Shown: positions 7,120 through 15,570, numbered from the stretch's first letter. The stretch is DNA of 33,605 nt from Oscillospiraceae bacterium (GCA_015065665.1 SVPX01000012.1:1-33605), one strand, 5' to 3'. Numbers and translations are program-made. Notes: generated by a model not told the origin, from the sequence alone.

Positions 7120-7902
7120 ATGAAATTAAGATTTGCTCTGATTCTGCTGTGTTTGCTTCTTGTTGCATCGGTTTTTGCAGGTTGCGGAAACAGTAAAAAT
7201 GAAAAGCCAATTGAACCGAATACCAAAGGCACATTTACTGATATGACAGATATTGAATCCTCTGTATCAACTCCTGATGAGAGTGGAGCAGATGCAGATA
7301 ATATTGAGGGCTTTACACCAGAGAAAACTGCACAGGGCGTAACAGAACAGATGAGCATTGAGGATACATCTCTTGTTATCTCGGCTTTTGGCAGTTATAC
7401 AGGCAGGTTTGTTGAGGACGGCACAGACGAGAGTGTGGAGAATATAAGCGCCCTTGTGGTTCGTAATGCAGGAGAAAAGCCTGTGCAGGTTGCAAATGTG
7501 ACTCTCACAAATGAAAGCATAGAATATAACTTTGTGATTTCAACTTTGCCCGCAGGATGCAGTGTGCTTGTGCTTGAAACAGACAGGAAAGCGTGTAATG
7601 ATAAACTCTCGGAATGTACAGTATCTGCAGAGGTTGCCCAGTGTGAAAGTTTAAGCACAGAGCAGGACAGAGTAAAAGTTACATTTGACGGTACATCTTT
7701 GCATCTTAAAAATCTTACTGACAGGAATTTCCGCGCAGTTTATGTGAGATATAAAAACTACACAGCAGGTAATGTATACCTGGGCGGAATCACCTATAAT
7801 GCAACATTCAACAATGTGGAGGCAAACTCTGAAAGTGTGTATGAATCCTCTCATTTTTATACAGGCGGCAGTCAGGTGCTGATGGTTCAGATTGTAGAAT
7901 AA
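7120..7902 (+). CDS. Predicted lipoprotein, unknown function
   Basis: The ATG at 7120 follows TGGAGGA; the reading frame stays open further upstream but without a ribosome binding site. The 260-residue product has a lipoprotein signal with Cys22 in VFAGC, an acidic low-complexity linker (about 23-80), then a beta-rich domain (about 85-260). Phrases such as NISALVVRNAGEKPVQVANVT suggest an immunoglobulin-like or FxLYD-like fold, but I do not recognise the family. It should sit on the outer face of the membrane. The 57-aa gene follows after 60 nt. Confidence 0.8.
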   Translation: MKLRFALILLCLLLVASVFAGCGNSKNEKPIEPNTKGTFTDMTDIESSVSTPDESGADADNIEGFTPEKTAQGVTEQMSIEDTSLVISAFGSYTGRFVEDGTDESVENISALVVRNAGEKPVQVANVTLTNESIEYNFVISTLPAGCSVLVLETDRKACNDKLSECTVSAEVAQCESLSTEQDRVKVTFDGTSLHLKNLTDRNFRAVYVRYKNYTAGNVYLGGITYNATFNNVEANSESVYESSHFYTGGSQVLMVQIVE

Positions 7903-7962
7903 GATTTTGTTATTAACTGAATATCATCTGCCTTTCAGGGGAATACTTTTAAGGGTGAGAAG

Positions 7963-8136
7963 ATGAGTGAAAAGAAAAAGGGCAGAAATACGTCCCCCGA
8001 AATGCTTATAAGCCTTGCAGAAAGTGCAAAGGCAGTTAACCTTTACGCAGGACTTATCCCGGGACCTCAGCAGATGTTTGCAGGTAATCTTGCAGACAGA
8101 GAGGAAAAATCTGAAGAAAAGTCTGAGAAGGATTAA
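7963..8136 (+). CDS. Small hypothetical protein (57 aa)
   Basis: ATG at 7963 preceded by AAGGGTGAG. The product is charged at both ends: MSEKKKGRNTS, then an amphipathic middle (MLISLAESAKAVNLYAGLIP), then a Glu/Lys-rich tail. No signal peptide, membrane segment or cysteine. A hairpin follows 17 nt later. The family is unknown. Its codon use resembles its neighbours, and it sits between lipoprotein and terminator, which supports a real gene. Confidence 0.6.
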   Translation: MSEKKKGRNTSPEMLISLAESAKAVNLYAGLIPGPQQMFAGNLADREEKSEEKSEKD

Positions 8137-8153
8137 CCTGTAAAGCAAAAATC

Positions 8154-8197
8154 GAAGTCCGACCTGTGTTCCGCTTTTTGGATATCGGTCGGACTTC
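8154..8197 (+). terminator. Terminator-like hairpin
   Basis: GAAGTCCGACC (8154-8164) pairs perfectly with GGTCGGACTTC (8187-8197), 11 bp with a 22-nt loop. The tail (TGCGTTTG) is a poor T tract, so termination may be weak. Confidence 0.65.
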
Positions 8198-8500
8198 TGC
8201 GTTTGTGATAATTGGTATAAATATATTGAAATCTGAATAATAATGTATAAGGTGAAAACCTGCAAATTTGAATAATTGGTTTTTTAAAATTTCATAATTT
8301 AAATAAAATTATGCCTTTATAGGAAAGGTGACTTGCATTTTTGCAATATCTTTGGTATAATAAATCATATATATGTTTTTAAGCGGGTTGTGTGGTTTTT
8401 CTTTGCACATAAGATACATAATGTTTACAAAATGTTAGTTTACACACCCCCTTGTATGGAATAAAATAAGTAATAGAATCTACTAAAATCAAGAAAGGCA
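8198..8500 (+). promoter_or_regulatory. AT-rich leader of the citrate synthase operon with two promoters
   Basis: Promoter A: TTGCAT (8333-8338), 17 bp, TATAAT (8356-8361). Promoter B: TTTACA (8439-8444), 17 bp, TAAAAT (8462-8467). The rest is AT-rich with a small AGGT-GAAA-ACCT hairpin near 8252 and no open reading frame of note. I see no riboswitch I recognise. Confidence 0.7.
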
Positions 8501-9880
8501 GTGATTGAATTGACAACTAATTTTAATTCCTACTCTCAGAATTCTCCTGTTATCGAGGAACTTTGCGCCAAGTGTATCAGCAGTTCCTCCATTGACGCTG
8601 ACCTTTATGCACAATATGATGTTAAGCGCGGTCTCCGTGATCTGAACGGTAAGGGCGTTCTCACAGGACTTACAGAAGTTTCCGAAATCCGTCAGAATAA
8701 GATTGTAAATGGTGAGACTATCCCCACCGATGGTAAGCTTTTCTATCGCGGTATCAATATCAACGACCTTATCGCAGGTTTTGCTGCTGACGGCAGATTT
8801 GGATTTGAAGAGACTGTCTATCTTCTCCTCTTCGGCAACCTGCCCAATACTCAGGAACTTGCAGATTTTCAGGAACTTCTTGCATCTTATCGCACTTTGC
8901 CTAAAAACTTCGTTCGTGACGTTGTTATGAAGGCTCCCTCCTCAGATATGATGAACACTCTTGCAAGAAGTATTCTTACACTTTATTGCTACGATACTAA
9001 CGCTAACGACATCACACTCACAAATGTTCTGCGTCAGTGTCTCCAGCTTATCTCCGTATTCCCTCTGCTGTCTGTATACGGCTACAATGCATACAGACAC
9101 TATCATCTTGGCAAGAGCCTGTATATCCACAATCCCAAGCCCGAGCTTTCTACAGCAGAAAACATCCTTATGCTTCTGCGTCCCGATAAAAATTACACAG
9201 CTCTTGAGGCACAGGTACTGGATGTAGCGCTTGTTCTTCATGCAGAGCATGGCGGCGGTAACAACTCCACATTCACAACACGCGTTGTTACATCCTCCGG
9301 CACAGATACATACTCTGCAATCGGTGCTGCTCTTTCCTCTCTTAAAGGTCCCAAGCACGGCGGTGCAAATGCAAAGGTTGTTGGTATGTTTGAGGAACTT
9401 AAAAAGGAAGTTTCAGACTGGAACGATGAGGATGCTATCGCAAACTTCCTGAGAAAGATTCTCCACAAGGAAGCATACGATAAAGCAGGTCTTATCTATG
9501 GTATGGGCCATGCAGTTTACTCAATCTCTGACCCCAGAGCAAGAGTTCTCAAAGGTTATGTTGAGAAACTTGCAAACGAAAAAGGTATGCACGATGAGTT
9601 CGACCTTTACGCACGGGTTGAGCGTCTTGCTCCTTCTGTTATTGCAGAGGAGAAGAAGATTTACAAGGGCGTTTCTGCAAATATCGACTTCTACAGCGGA
9701 TTTATGTATACCATGCTGGGCTTACCCACAGAACTTTACACACCTCTCTTTGCTATTGCCCGTATTGCAGGTTGGTCTGCACACCGTATGGAGGAGCTTA
9801 TCAATGCTTCCAAGATTATCCGTCCTGCATATATGAGCGTTGCACAAGAGCGTGAGTACAAGAAACTCAGCGACAGATAA
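8501..9880 (+). CDS. gltA: Citrate synthase
   Basis: Condenses oxaloacetate and acetyl-CoA. Conserved elements: FYRGININDL (81-90), LHAEHGGGNNSTF (246-258) with the active-site His, GPKHGGAN (283-290), YGMGHAVY (333-340, His337) and VSANIDFYSG (391-400, Asp396). The 459 residues fit the long clostridial Si-type form. The start is uncertain. GTG at 8501 lies only 2 nt after GAAAGG, while TTG at 8510 is 11 nt away; either costs or saves three residues. In anaerobes with a partial TCA cycle the role is usually 2-oxoglutarate and glutamate supply. A HAD gene follows after 9 nt. Confidence 0.95.
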   Translation: MIELTTNFNSYSQNSPVIEELCAKCISSSSIDADLYAQYDVKRGLRDLNGKGVLTGLTEVSEIRQNKIVNGETIPTDGKLFYRGININDLIAGFAADGRFGFEETVYLLLFGNLPNTQELADFQELLASYRTLPKNFVRDVVMKAPSSDMMNTLARSILTLYCYDTNANDITLTNVLRQCLQLISVFPLLSVYGYNAYRHYHLGKSLYIHNPKPELSTAENILMLLRPDKNYTALEAQVLDVALVLHAEHGGGNNSTFTTRVVTSSGTDTYSAIGAALSSLKGPKHGGANAKVVGMFEELKKEVSDWNDEDAIANFLRKILHKEAYDKAGLIYGMGHAVYSISDPRARVLKGYVEKLANEKGMHDEFDLYARVERLAPSVIAEEKKIYKGVSANIDFYSGFMYTMLGLPTELYTPLFAIARIAGWSAHRMEELINASKIIRPAYMSVAQEREYKKLSDR

Positions 9881-9889
9881 GGTGATCTT

Positions 9890-10549
9890 ATGATTATAAA
9901 AGGTCTTATCTTTGATATGGATGGTCTGCTGATTGATACCGAAAGGCTTTCTTTTGAGGCTCTGGTGTATGACTGCAGACAGAGAGGCTTTGAACTGACA
10001 ATGGAGCAGTTCCTTGGTATCCGCAGTTTGTCAATTGCAAAGTGTGAAGAAAAGTTCAAGGGATACTTTGGTCAGGACTTTGACTTCAAAGATTCTTTTG
10101 AGAAGCATTTTCAGTATATGCAGGAGCATATAGATAAGTATGGCGTACCTATGAAGAAGGGCGCCGACTCAATACTGAAATTTGCAAAGGAGCAGGGACT
10201 TAAAATCGCCCTTGCCACAAGCACTCCTCTCCCGATTGCAGAAGGATATCTCCGCTCTCTGGGACTGTGGGAGTACTTTGACAAGGTGCAGAGTGCTGCC
10301 AATATCAAAAATGGCAAACCCGCCCCCGATGTATATCTTGCGGCATCTTCGCTTCTTGAACTTGAGCCCTCAGAGTGTATGGCCTTTGAGGATTCCCCTA
10401 ACGGTGTCCGCTCGGCATCTTCTGCAGGATGTATCACAGTTATGGTGCCTGATTTGTCAGGTCCTGACGAGGAACTCTCAAAACTTATTTTTGCATCAGT
10501 TCAGGACTTGGACGAAGCAGTAGAACTTATTAAAAATAACAGGGAATGA
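9890..10549 (+). CDS. HAD-family phosphatase, beta-phosphoglucomutase-like
   Basis: 219 residues with all HAD motifs: DMDGLLIDTE (motif I, nucleophile and acid Asp at about 8 and 10), ATSTP (motif II), a Lys in NGKPAPDVYL (motif III) and FEDSPNGVRSA (motif IV). A helical cap lies between motif I and II (about 15-85), as in subfamily IA and beta-phosphoglucomutase-like enzymes. The substrate cannot be read from sequence; small sugar phosphates are likely. The ribosome binding site AAGGTGA is in the 9-nt gap after citrate synthase, so it is translated from the same message. Confidence 0.88.
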   Translation: MIIKGLIFDMDGLLIDTERLSFEALVYDCRQRGFELTMEQFLGIRSLSIAKCEEKFKGYFGQDFDFKDSFEKHFQYMQEHIDKYGVPMKKGADSILKFAKEQGLKIALATSTPLPIAEGYLRSLGLWEYFDKVQSAANIKNGKPAPDVYLAASSLLELEPSECMAFEDSPNGVRSASSAGCITVMVPDLSGPDEELSKLIFASVQDLDEAVELIKNNRE

Positions 10550-10577
10550 TAAGTTAACATATTCTTGCGAGGCAGAT

Positions 10578-11972
10578 ATGAATAGCATCATTCAGACAAT
10601 TAACGGCTATCTTTGGGGATTCCCCATGATAGCCTTTTTATTTTGCACTCATTTGTATATGACATTCAAAACAGGGTTTATACAGAGAAAAGTTGTAAAA
10701 GGTATTGTACTGTCAACCAAAAAGCCACAGGGAGACACAGGAGATATAAGCCCTTTTGAAACCCTCGCAACTACCCTTGCATCAACATTGGGAACAGGAA
10801 ATATTGTGGGTGTCAGCACAGCGGTGACGCTGGGTGGAGCAGGGGCGGTATTCTGGTGCTGGATTACAGGTGTGTTTGGTATGGCTACCCAGTATGCAGA
10901 GTGCCTTTTGTCTGTGCGGTACAGGGTGAAGAATTCAAAGGGAGAATTCTGCGGTGGTGCGATGTATGTGCTGGAAAGAGGCTTGAAAAGCAGGAAACTT
11001 GGAATTGCTTATGCCACACTTGCGGCAGTTTGCGGACTTCTCACAGGTGCATCAATACAGGCGAATTCCATAGGAGGGATTATCAGAGAAAGCCTTGGGG
11101 ATGTTAAGGATAATATAAGAATTGCAGGAGCTGATATATCCCTTACAGGTTTAGTGACAGGTGTTATACTGGCAGCGCTGACAGCACTTGTCATATTCGG
11201 CGGAGTTAAGAAAATATCACAGGTGTGCAGTCTCTTTGTGCCTTTTATGGCGGTGGCATATATGGGTGGATGCCTTGTGATTATGTGTATAAATCGCTCG
11301 GTACTTATTGACAGTCTCAGACTTATTATGGTGTCTGCTTTTTCTTTTAGGAGTGTGGCTGCAGGTGCTTTGGGTGGGACAATGCTTGTGGCCTGTCGTT
11401 ATGGAGTGGCAAGGGGACTTTTCAGCAACGAGGCAGGAGTGGGTACATCTTCTGTTGTAAGTGCCAATGCTGTAACACCAAACCCTGTCCGTCAGGGATT
11501 GGTATCAATGACAGCCACCTTCTGGGATACTGTTGTAATGTGTCTTGTGACAGGAGTTGTAATAGTCAGTACCATGCTCACGGACCGCGGTCTGCAAACG
11601 GAGAGTGCTGAGGGTGGCTTCCTGTGTTACAGGGCTTTTCAGCAGATTCCCTTTGCTGGAGGTGGTATACTTATTTTTTCTATGGTGACTTTTGCTTTTT
11701 CCACAATTCTCGGTTGGTGTTTCACAGGTGAAAAGTGTTGCGAGTATGTTTTTGGAGAAAGGGGCGTGCCTGTGTACAGATTTCTGTGGGTTATGGCGGT
11801 GCTTGTGTCTCCTGTTGTAGCTTTTGATATGGTGTGGAATCTTGCAGACTTGTGCAATGCCCTCCTTGCAATTCCCAATGTATACTCCCTTGTTATGCTT
11901 TCTTCTCAGGTAAAAGACCTGACCTTGCGTTTTGCAGATGATACGGAAGGAGTTTTTGAAGAAGCAGCGTAA
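10578..11972 (+). CDS. Alanine/glycine:cation symporter (AGCS family)
   Basis: 464 residues, about ten or eleven hydrophobic segments. The signature LASTLGTGNIVGVSTAV (about 55-72) and AVFWCWITGVFGMATQYAE are diagnostic for the Na+/alanine symporter family. FSNEAGVGTSSV (about 280) is the second conserved block. It would import alanine, or glycine, with Na+ or H+. It follows the HAD gene by 28 nt with GAGGC before the ATG. Linkage with citrate synthase hints at an amino-acid and nitrogen theme, but this is only context. Confidence 0.93.
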   Translation: MNSIIQTINGYLWGFPMIAFLFCTHLYMTFKTGFIQRKVVKGIVLSTKKPQGDTGDISPFETLATTLASTLGTGNIVGVSTAVTLGGAGAVFWCWITGVFGMATQYAECLLSVRYRVKNSKGEFCGGAMYVLERGLKSRKLGIAYATLAAVCGLLTGASIQANSIGGIIRESLGDVKDNIRIAGADISLTGLVTGVILAALTALVIFGGVKKISQVCSLFVPFMAVAYMGGCLVIMCINRSVLIDSLRLIMVSAFSFRSVAAGALGGTMLVACRYGVARGLFSNEAGVGTSSVVSANAVTPNPVRQGLVSMTATFWDTVVMCLVTGVVIVSTMLTDRGLQTESAEGGFLCYRAFQQIPFAGGGILIFSMVTFAFSTILGWCFTGEKCCEYVFGERGVPVYRFLWVMAVLVSPVVAFDMVWNLADLCNALLAIPNVYSLVMLSSQVKDLTLRFADDTEGVFEEAA

Positions 11973-11973
11973 A

Positions 11974-12007
11974 TAAAAAAACATCCGGCACAAAAGTGTC
12001 GGATGTC
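11974..12007 (-). terminator. Terminator of the DUF6465-like gene, shared with the convergent symporter
   Basis: ACATCCGGCAC (11981-11991) pairs with GTGTCGGATGT (11996-12007 region) with one mismatch around AAAA. The A run at 11974-11980 is a T tract when read leftward, so it serves the minus-strand gene best. It starts two bases after the symporter stop. Confidence 0.85.
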
Positions 12008-12026
12008 TGTAGTATGTAAATAACTA

Positions 12027-12431
12027 TTAAGCGAAGAATACGTCCATTTCCTTCTCTTCGCCGTCTGCAACAAAGTATGCCTTGCTGTCTTCGGGCTTGA
12101 GATAGATTGTGTAGTTCTTAGCATCTTTGCCGTTAACCTTCTTAACGTTCTCGATGATCTCGTCAACAGAAACCTGAACGCCTGCGAACTCGATGAACAT
12201 CTCTACCTTAGCAGCAGCCTTCTTTGTTGTTGTCTTCTTTGCGGGAGCCTTCTTTGCAGGAGCCTTCTTTGCAGGAGCCTCTGCTACTGTCTCTACAACG
12301 GGAGTCTCAACAACTGCAGTCTCAACTGCCTTTGTCTCTTCTGCCTTCTTTGTTGCAGCCTTCTTTGTTGTTGTCTTTGTTGCAGCCTTAGTAGTTGTCT
12401 TCTTAGCTGCTGTTGTCTTCTTTTCTGCCAT
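12027..12431 (-). CDS. Lys/Ala-rich protein with DUF6465-like C-terminus
   Basis: 134 residues in two parts. Residues 1-75 are a low-complexity tail built from AAKKTTTK, KKAATKKA and three APAKK repeats, interrupted by an acidic ETAVVETPVVET stretch. The basic repeats resemble the tails of histone H1-like bacterial proteins. Residues 76-134 form a compact domain (VEMFIEFAGVQVSVDEIIEN, then YTIYLKPEDSKAYFVADG) that I match from memory to DUF6465, a clostridial family of unknown role. AGAGGTA precedes the ATG. A near-perfect promoter suggests high expression. Nucleic-acid binding by the tail is plausible but unproven. Confidence 0.82.
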   Translation of the reverse strand: MAEKKTTAAKKTTTKAATKTTTKKAATKKAEETKAVETAVVETPVVETVAEAPAKKAPAKKAPAKKTTTKKAAAKVEMFIEFAGVQVSVDEIIENVKKVNGKDAKNYTIYLKPEDSKAYFVADGEEKEMDVFFA

Positions 12432-12470
12432 AATAATATACCTCTTTTTCGTGAATTTACATAGGGATAG

Positions 12471-12495
12471 ATTGTAAGATATTGTTTCTTACAAT
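12471..12495 (-). promoter_or_regulatory. Inverted repeat at the 5' end of the DUF6465-like mRNA
   Basis: ATTGTAAGA and TCTTACAAT arms (9 bp, 7-nt loop) span the predicted transcription start (about 12493). It could be an operator over +1 or a stabilising 5'-terminal stem-loop. Confidence 0.6.
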
Positions 12496-12499
12496 GTTT

Positions 12500-12528
12500 A
12501 TTATATAATTCTCTTTTTTTATTGTCAA
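12500..12528 (-). promoter_or_regulatory. Consensus promoter of the DUF6465-like gene
   Basis: On the minus strand TTGACA (12528-12523), exactly 17 bp, TATAAT (12505-12500): a full sigma-A consensus. Confidence 0.9.
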
Positions 12529-12723
12529 AGGTAAAAGATAAATTTCGGCTATTGCAACAAATTAACAATGCTCATATCTGAGTTTATAGTCATAGATAAC
12601 ATAAAAAACAGGTCGTTTTTGGCTATTTTATAGGTGTGAATAGCAGTTGTTACAGAGATAAAGGGTGCTTTTTGTATATCTGTACAAAAAATAAATGTAC
12701 AAAACTCACATATACTTCGTTGT

Positions 12724-12778
12724 TGAAAACAGAGGCTATGATATGGTATAATTATTATATGTGTAAACTTACACATAA
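12724..12778 (+). promoter_or_regulatory. Promoter and 20-bp palindromic operator of the WYL regulator
   Basis: TTGAAA (12724-12729), 18 bp, TATAAT (12748-12753). A perfect palindrome TATGTGTAA-AC-TTACACATA at 12759-12778 covers the predicted start point, suggesting autoregulation by the downstream WYL protein. The upstream 12530-12720 holds nothing else I can name. Confidence 0.75.
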
Positions 12779-12797
12779 GCACAAGGAGGTATTTCCT

Positions 12798-13814
12798 ATG
12801 GCAAAAAGTTCCCGTCAGAAGCAGAAGATTCTGCATATTCTCAAGATGCTTATGGAGCAGACAGACGAGAATCACGGACTAACGGTTGCACAGATAATTG
12901 AACAGCTTGAGGCAAAAGGAATACCTGCAGAGCGAAAGAGCGTCTATGATGATTTAGAGGTTCTGGAGCAGTTTGGTGAGAACTTCGGCTATGAGCTTTT
13001 GAGGAATAAGACAAATACAGTTACATATTTTATCGGCAGCAGACAGTTCCAACTTGCTGAGCTTAAACTCCTTGTGGATTCTGTGCAGAGTTCAAAGTTC
13101 ATAACTGCAAAGAAATCCCACGAACTTATCACAAAGGTGGAGTCCCTGGCATCTGTTCACGAGGGCAGGCAGCTTCAGCGTCAGGTTTATGTTTCAAACC
13201 GCGTCAAGAACCAGAGCGAAACCATATACTATACAGTTGATGATATCCATCGGGCAATCTCTATGGATAAAAAGATTACTTTCTCTTATCTTGAGTGGGC
13301 TTTGGGTAGCGGTAAAGACAGAATCTACAAACGCCGCCGCAAGGATGGCAAGGTTTACTGCGTGTCTCCTTGGGCACTTACATGGGATGACGAGAACTAC
13401 TACCTTGTAGCTTTTGATTCCGAGGCACAGGATATCCGCCATTACAGAGTTGATAAAATGGAGCGTGTGGAGATATCCTCTGAAAGCCGCGATGGTAAAG
13501 AGATTTTCGATGAGTTTGATATGGCTCTGTACTCAAAGAGCGTTTTCGGAATGTTCGGTGGAGAACTTACCGATGTTACACTTCGCTTTGATAACCGTAT
13601 GGTGGGAGTTGTGGCTGATAGATTCGGCAAGGGCGTCTTTGTCCGCGAAGATGGCGAGGAACACTTTGTAGTTGATGTGCGTGTTGCTCTCAGTCCCCAG
13701 TTCTTTGGCTGGATTTTTGGTCTGGGGGATACTGTGGAGATTGTATATCCCCAGTCTGCTGTGCAGATGTATAAAGACCATCTGAATAAAGTAGCAAGTA
13801 AATATCAAGACTGA
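12798..13814 (+). CDS. WYL-domain transcriptional regulator
   Basis: The ATG at 12798 follows AAGGAGGT (12783-12790) by 7 nt and gives 338 residues; an open stretch upstream has no ribosome binding site and contains the promoter. Residues 1-75 are a winged HTH of the kind found with WYL proteins (RQKQKILHILKML, then ERKSVYDDLEVLEQFG). Residues about 140-225 are the WYL domain, with KKITFSYLEW, then VSPWALTWDDENYYLVA and HYRVDKME. The remainder is the WCX-type C-terminal extension. WYL domains sense nucleic acid or nucleotide ligands in some defence and DNA-repair regulators. No obvious target gene is adjacent, so this one may act globally. Confidence 0.9.
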   Translation: MAKSSRQKQKILHILKMLMEQTDENHGLTVAQIIEQLEAKGIPAERKSVYDDLEVLEQFGENFGYELLRNKTNTVTYFIGSRQFQLAELKLLVDSVQSSKFITAKKSHELITKVESLASVHEGRQLQRQVYVSNRVKNQSETIYYTVDDIHRAISMDKKITFSYLEWALGSGKDRIYKRRRKDGKVYCVSPWALTWDDENYYLVAFDSEAQDIRHYRVDKMERVEISSESRDGKEIFDEFDMALYSKSVFGMFGGELTDVTLRFDNRMVGVVADRFGKGVFVREDGEEHFVVDVRVALSPQFFGWIFGLGDTVEIVYPQSAVQMYKDHLNKVASKYQD

Positions 13815-13896
13815 TATGCCATAAAGGACTGAAAAGCAAAGTCCTGTTTATTGTACACTCTTTCTTGTAGAATAAAGACACAAGGAGGAGATAACA

Positions 13897-14088
13897 ATGA
13901 TTGAATTCTGTATTTTGATTTTTGGATTATACGCACTGAGCGGTATTGTAAAAATGCTTATTGACTATACTCTCGGTGTTCCATGTCAGGACTGTAAAAA
14001 GCCCTCAAGGAGAAAGAACGTTTATGGAAAAACTGATTCTGGCATCCGCGTCTCCAAGACGCAGAGAACTGATAAAGCTTATTTCTGA
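13897..14088 (+). CDS. Small single-pass membrane protein (63 aa)
   Basis: ATG at 13897 preceded by AAGGAGGAG at 7-nt spacing, a very strong ribosome binding site. Residues 2-25 are hydrophobic (IEFCILIFGLYALSGIVKML), followed by VPCQDCKKPSRRKN, a CxxC next to basic residues. The last 65 nt overlap maf in another frame, so the C-terminus (about 43-63) is constrained by maf. It probably drives maf translation by coupling. I do not recognise a family; the CxxC could bind metal or be redox-active, which is speculation. Confidence 0.65.
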   Translation: MIEFCILIFGLYALSGIVKMLIDYTLGVPCQDCKKPSRRKNVYGKTDSGIRVSKTQRTDKAYF

Positions 14089-14587
14089 CAATGTAATCTG
14101 TGTGCCGTCAGGTGAGGAAGAGGCCTTGCCTGACGGTATCCTTGCGACTGAAACTGCACAGTTTCTTGCATATCAGAAAGCAAAAAGCGTTGCAAGGGAT
14201 TATCCGTCAGACTTTGTAGTTGGCTGTGATACTGTGGTTATCCTTCAGGATACCATTCTGTCAAAGCCAAAGGACGAGGCAGATGCACATAATAAACTTT
14301 CAACTCTAAGCGGTAAAAAGCATAAGGTTATCACAGGCTGTGCCATTATAAAAGGTGACAGAATGCATACCTTTTCTCAGGAGACTCAGGTGGAGTTTTA
14401 TTTACTGAGTGATGAGGAAATCCGCAGATACATAGATACAAAAGAGCCTATGGATAAAGCAGGAGCGTATGGTATTCAAGGGGCAGGTTCACTTTTTGTA
14501 AAAGGTATTGAGGGTGATTACTTCAATGTGGTAGGTTTGCCTGTGGCAAGACTTATGAGAGAACTTAAAGCCTTTGGCTACCGATAA
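14024..14587 (+). CDS. maf: Maf-family nucleoside triphosphate pyrophosphatase
   Basis: 187 residues from the ATG at 14024, with AAGGAGA 11 nt upstream inside the overlapping small gene. The N-terminal LILASASPRRREL is the Maf signature. VVGCDTVV and KPKDEADA near 68-90, and GAYGIQGAGSLFV near 146-158, complete the family pattern. The enzyme hydrolyses dTTP/UTP or modified nucleotides to monophosphates, a house-cleaning role also linked to septum control in Bacillus. The lipid kinase gene follows after 12 nt. Confidence 0.95.
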   Translation: MEKLILASASPRRRELIKLISDNVICVPSGEEEALPDGILATETAQFLAYQKAKSVARDYPSDFVVGCDTVVILQDTILSKPKDEADAHNKLSTLSGKKHKVITGCAIIKGDRMHTFSQETQVEFYLLSDEEIRRYIDTKEPMDKAGAYGIQGAGSLFVKGIEGDYFNVVGLPVARLMRELKAFGYR

Positions 14588-14599
14588 GGGGGAAGCAGT

Positions 14600-15559
14600 A
14601 TGAAGCATGTGTTTATTATTAATCCTGTGGCAGGAAAAACTGACAGAACAAAAGAAATCAGAGACCAGATACATAGACTGAAAATAACCGACCCTGTGGA
14701 GATTCATCTTACCCGCAGTCAGGGTGAGGCTGAACATATCGCAAGAATGGCTGCACAGACAGGAGAGCAGATGAGGGTATATTCCTGCGGCGGTGATGGT
14801 ACTGCCAACGAGGTGCTGACAGGTATTGCAGGATATAATAACTGTGCCCTGGGTATTATTCCCATTGGTTCAGGTAACGATTTTGTCCGTTCCTTGGATT
14901 CATATACACGAGAGGACTTTCTCTCGGTAGAGGATATGGTGAATGGCGAGGAAAAGGCAATCGACCTTCTGGAGTGTCAGGGCAAATACTCAATGAATGT
15001 TTTTTCTGTTGGTTTTGACTGTGCAGTTGCAAAGAATGTGGACAGATTCAAAAAACTTCCTCATGTCAGCGGAAGTCTTGCATACAAGATGTCTATTGTT
15101 TATTGCCTATTTACAAAGCGTAAGCATCCAGTGAAGATTTATCTTGACGATAAAGAGTTTGAGGGTGCAGATTATAACAGAACAACTCTCCTTGCAGTTG
15201 CCGCCAACGGAAAGTATTACGGCGGTGGTATCAAGGCTGCACCCATATCTATCCTTGATGATGGATTTATTGATTTTGTTCACGCCCCCACACTCTCTGT
15301 GTTGAAGTTTGTATCTATCGTAGGTAAGTATACCAAGGGTATGCATATTGATAATCCTAAACTGCCCTTTGTAACTTTCAACCGTTGCAAAAAAATCAGA
15401 TTTGAGGCGGGGGCTCCCATTGATGTAAACTTTGATGGCGAGATTTTTGAGATGGAAAACCCGGAGATTACACTTCTGCCAAAGGCTCTGCGGATAGTAC
15501 TTCCTGCAAAGAAGAGTGCAGTTGCAGATAAAAAGGAAAAAGAAACTGTAAAGGCTTAA
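14600..15559 (+). CDS. Diacylglycerol kinase-family lipid kinase (DagK/YegS)
   Basis: 319 residues. HVFIINPVAGK starts the catalytic fold, GGDGT (64-68) is the ATP-binding signature and PIGSGNDF (88-95) the next family motif. The C-terminal lobe is beta-rich and ends with a Lys-rich tail. Members phosphorylate diacylglycerol, recycling it into phospholipid synthesis after lipoteichoic-acid-type reactions. It is the last gene of the small-protein/maf operon, before a strong terminator. Confidence 0.93.
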   Translation: MKHVFIINPVAGKTDRTKEIRDQIHRLKITDPVEIHLTRSQGEAEHIARMAAQTGEQMRVYSCGGDGTANEVLTGIAGYNNCALGIIPIGSGNDFVRSLDSYTREDFLSVEDMVNGEEKAIDLLECQGKYSMNVFSVGFDCAVAKNVDRFKKLPHVSGSLAYKMSIVYCLFTKRKHPVKIYLDDKEFEGADYNRTTLLAVAANGKYYGGGIKAAPISILDDGFIDFVHAPTLSVLKFVSIVGKYTKGMHIDNPKLPFVTFNRCKKIRFEAGAPIDVNFDGEIFEMENPEITLLPKALRIVLPAKKSAVADKKEKETVKA

Positions 15560-15570
15560 TAGCACATAAG

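Noticed and set aside
12209..12310. Short tandem repeats in the DUF6465-like gene as a CRISPR or intergenic repeat
   Set aside because: The repeats are in frame codons for APAKK/TTTKK units, with no spacers.
12193..12477. Hydrophobic Phe/Ala/Val repeat protein on the + strand
   Set aside because: It is the complement of the Lys/Ala repeat tail of the DUF6465-like gene, which has a consensus promoter, ribosome binding site and terminator.
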